Below are positions 62,354 to 64,000 of a stretch of DNA of 64,000 nt, in pieces; position 1 is the first letter of the stretch, and every line of letters begins with the position of its first letter. This stretch comes from Aestuariibius sp. HNIBRBA575 (GTDB lineage: Bacteria > Pseudomonadota > Alphaproteobacteria > Rhodobacterales > Rhodobacteraceae), in NCBI RefSeq assembly GCF_040932005.1, contig NZ_CP162414.1, forward strand, positions 268,501-332,500. Direction: 5' to 3'. The notes beneath the pieces are model-generated. The model worked only from the letters and a program-made list of their open reading frames with translations, searched no databases and was not told the origin of the DNA. A program made the position numbers and the translations under genes.

Positions 62354-62364
62354 GAGCCTGAACA

Positions 62365-63282
62365 ATGGCGCATCGCTGGAAAAACGACCTAAGCTGGGAC
62401 GACGTGACACCCAAATCCCAATGGCTGAACCGCCGTCAGATCATGGCCGGACTGGCTGGGGCTGGGGTGATTGGCGCAACCCGCCCTGCGCTGGCGATGG
62501 GACCATGGGCCGATCAGGATCTGGAACCCAACACGTTTGAGGAAATCACCACCTACAACAACTATTATGAATTCGGGACGTCCAAAACCGACCCGGCCCA
62601 AAACGCCCATACATTGGATACGTCCAATTGGTCGATCACTGTGGATGGCATGGTGGATGCGCCGGGTGAATATGCCTTGGCCGATCTGATGGCCGATCTG
62701 GACATCGAAGAACGCATCTATCGGTTCCGCTGTGTCGAAGCCTGGTCAATGGTTGTGCCTTGGAACGGGGTTGAACTGGCCGATATTCTGGCCAAGGTCG
62801 GCGTGCAGGCTGGCGCGAAATATGTGGCCTTTGAAACGGTAGTGCAGCCGGAAAACATGCCGGGCGTGCGCCGTCGGGTTCTGGATTTCCCCTATGTCGA
62901 AGGTTTGCGCCTAGACGAAGCTATGCATCCGCTGACGATGATGGCCACCGGCATTTATGGCGAACCGATCCCAAATCAGAACGGCGCGCCGATCCGATTG
63001 GTCGTGCCATGGAAATACGGGTTCAAATCGATCAAATCGATTGTGCGGATTACCCTGACGGATCAAGAACCCCCCACCAGCTGGAACGTCGCCAACCCCA
63101 ACGAATATGGATTCTACAGTAATGTGAACCCGACCGTGGATCACCCCCGCTGGTCCCAAGCCAGCGAACGGGTCATCGGTGGCGGTTTGTTTGCCACCCG
63201 TCAGGACACGTTGATGTTCAACGGTTACGAAGAAGACGTCGCCAGCCTTTATGAAGGCATGGACCTGAGCGTGAAGTTTTAA
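62365..63282 (+). CDS. msrP: Periplasmic methionine sulfoxide reductase, molybdoenzyme subunit
   Basis: MsrP repairs oxidised methionines in periplasmic proteins. The 305-residue precursor has a Tat signal with twin Arg23-Arg24 (LNRRQIMAGLAGAGV). The sulfite oxidase-fold domain holds the molybdenum-ligand Cys123 in FRCVEAWSM, and PWKYGFKSIKSI is another conserved block. AAAGGAG precedes ATG 62365. It is followed by msrQ after three bases, its heme-containing electron donor. Confidence 0.96.
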   Translation: MAHRWKNDLSWDDVTPKSQWLNRRQIMAGLAGAGVIGATRPALAMGPWADQDLEPNTFEEITTYNNYYEFGTSKTDPAQNAHTLDTSNWSITVDGMVDAPGEYALADLMADLDIEERIYRFRCVEAWSMVVPWNGVELADILAKVGVQAGAKYVAFETVVQPENMPGVRRRVLDFPYVEGLRLDEAMHPLTMMATGIYGEPIPNQNGAPIRLVVPWKYGFKSIKSIVRITLTDQEPPTSWNVANPNEYGFYSNVNPTVDHPRWSQASERVIGGGLFATRQDTLMFNGYEEDVASLYEGMDLSVKF

Positions 63283-63285
63283 GCC

Positions 63286-63891
63286 ATGATCCAGAGCCTG
63301 AATGCCATCCTGCGTCGCATCCCAAATTGGTCCCTGTATATAATGGGGGCCGGCTGGGCCGGATATCTGTTCTATTTGGGTCTGACCGGGGGCCTTGGCG
63401 TAGAACCGGTCGAAGCGTTGGAACATCGCTATGGCAAAATCGGGCTGCAATTGTTGATCGCGGGTCTGCTGATCACGCCCTTGCGCAAACATGCGGGCAT
63501 CAACCTGATCAAACATCGCCGCGCGATTGGCGTGCTGGCGTTTTTCTTTGTGCTGGCGCATTTTCTGGTCTGGGCGGTTCTGGATATCCAGCGGATCGAC
63601 CGGATCTGGGCGGACATCGTCAAACGTCCCTATGTGACGATCGGGATGGCCAGTTTTTTGATGCTGATCCCATTGGCGATGACATCAAACAACATGTCGC
63701 TGCGCAAAATGGGCGGTGCTGCATGGCGCAAGCTGCATAAACTGACCTATCCAGCCGTTGCGCTGGGCGGGTTACATTATGTCTGGCTGGTCAAAGGATT
63801 TCAGATTGAACCAATCCTGTATTTGATCGGGATCGCAGCTTTGCTGGCTCTGCGGGTTAAGTTAAAGGTCCCAGCAAAATCGATGGCGTAG
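63286..63891 (+). CDS. msrQ: Heme-binding membrane subunit of the MsrPQ system
   Basis: The 201-residue integral membrane protein has about six helices and the conserved histidines of the ferric reductase-like fold, e.g. KHRRAIGVLAF, LAHFLVWAV, LHKLTYPAVALGGLHYVW. It passes electrons from the quinone pool or a flavin reductase to MsrP. It starts three bases after the msrP stop, so they are cotranscribed. Confidence 0.95.
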   Translation: MIQSLNAILRRIPNWSLYIMGAGWAGYLFYLGLTGGLGVEPVEALEHRYGKIGLQLLIAGLLITPLRKHAGINLIKHRRAIGVLAFFFVLAHFLVWAVLDIQRIDRIWADIVKRPYVTIGMASFLMLIPLAMTSNNMSLRKMGGAAWRKLHKLTYPAVALGGLHYVWLVKGFQIEPILYLIGIAALLALRVKLKVPAKSMA

Positions 63892-63953
63892 CCCATCATT
63901 GTTTGAAATCGGGCCCTGATCATATGTGGTACACATAAGGAACAGGGCCGCGC

Positions 63954-64000
63954 ATGGCGAAACCATGCAAAAGGTCGGCGATACCTGACCTGACCAAATC
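63954..64000 (+). CDS. Possible start of a further gene at the right edge
   Basis: From ATG 63954 the frame is open to the window end (MAKPCKRSAIPDLTK). AAGGA is present about 14 bases upstream, which is too far for a confident start. Too short to identify. Confidence 0.25.
   Translation, partial: MAKPCKRSAIPDLTK

Overview
The window looks like a chromosomal segment of an alphaproteobacterium of the Rhodobacteraceae, most probably a marine Roseobacter-group organism. This is inferred from gene families and gene order, not from a search: a dimethylglycine/sarcosine dehydrogenase-type FAD/GcvT fusion, a BamF-type DUF3035 lipoprotein, SDHAF4 (DUF1674), DUF1643, DUF3775, a formate dehydrogenase alpha subunit with Cys in place of Sec, two RTX proteins and msrPQ. 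The region is dense and largely core genome. There is no rRNA operon, CRISPR array, transposase, integrase or prophage. One tRNA gene (Val, anticodon GAC) is present.

Layout. 1-9 kb holds a 5'-truncated DMGDH-like gene, an SGNH hydrolase, rluA, an aldehyde dehydrogenase divergent from a 1-Cys peroxiredoxin, a CmcI-like methyltransferase family protein, and a small exported protein overlapping a chemoreceptor-like gene. 9-17.3 kb is the rbfA-truB-rpsO-pnp translation/RNA-decay block on the minus strand, split by a DUF2233 protein, a DUF1643 protein, a membrane-anchored RTX protein, a polysaccharide deacetylase and an opposed asparaginase. 17.3-33.3 kb carries dapB, sdhAF4-like, rsmB, a heparinase II/III-like gene, purH, lspA, a BamF-like lipoprotein, an active/inactive M16 peptidase pair, mutL, rmuC, two small proteins, and a minus-strand saccharopine dehydrogenase, GST and histidine phosphatase set.

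33.4-46.3 kb is the most distinctive part. A stand-alone formate dehydrogenase alpha subunit is followed by a probable operon: an AMP-forming acyl-CoA ligase, then a complete Liv-type ABC importer (ATPase, permease, an unknown 83-aa membrane protein, permease, binding protein, ATPase). Next come an unknown protein made of two copies of one domain (opposite strand) and a PaaK-like ligase whose P-loop is degenerate. I infer an uptake-and-CoA-activation system for an unidentified carboxylic acid, possibly controlled by a TetR-like operator at 36454-36467.

46.3-64 kb carries a caspase-fold pseudoenzyme with peptidoglycan-binding domains, a GNAT, rpmJ (type B L36), tRNA-Val, an N-formylglutamate amidohydrolase-like gene, dinB, a secreted three-repeat protein, a Nudix fusion, an SPFH/NfeD pair, pyrF, clpB behind a heat-shock-type promoter, a second RTX protein, a membrane-anchored GltB-like enzyme, an HxlR regulator and msrPQ. 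The msrPQ leader contains a hairpin that covers part of the ribosome binding site. Starts were chosen from Shine-Dalgarno spacing and family length; no alignments or searches were run.
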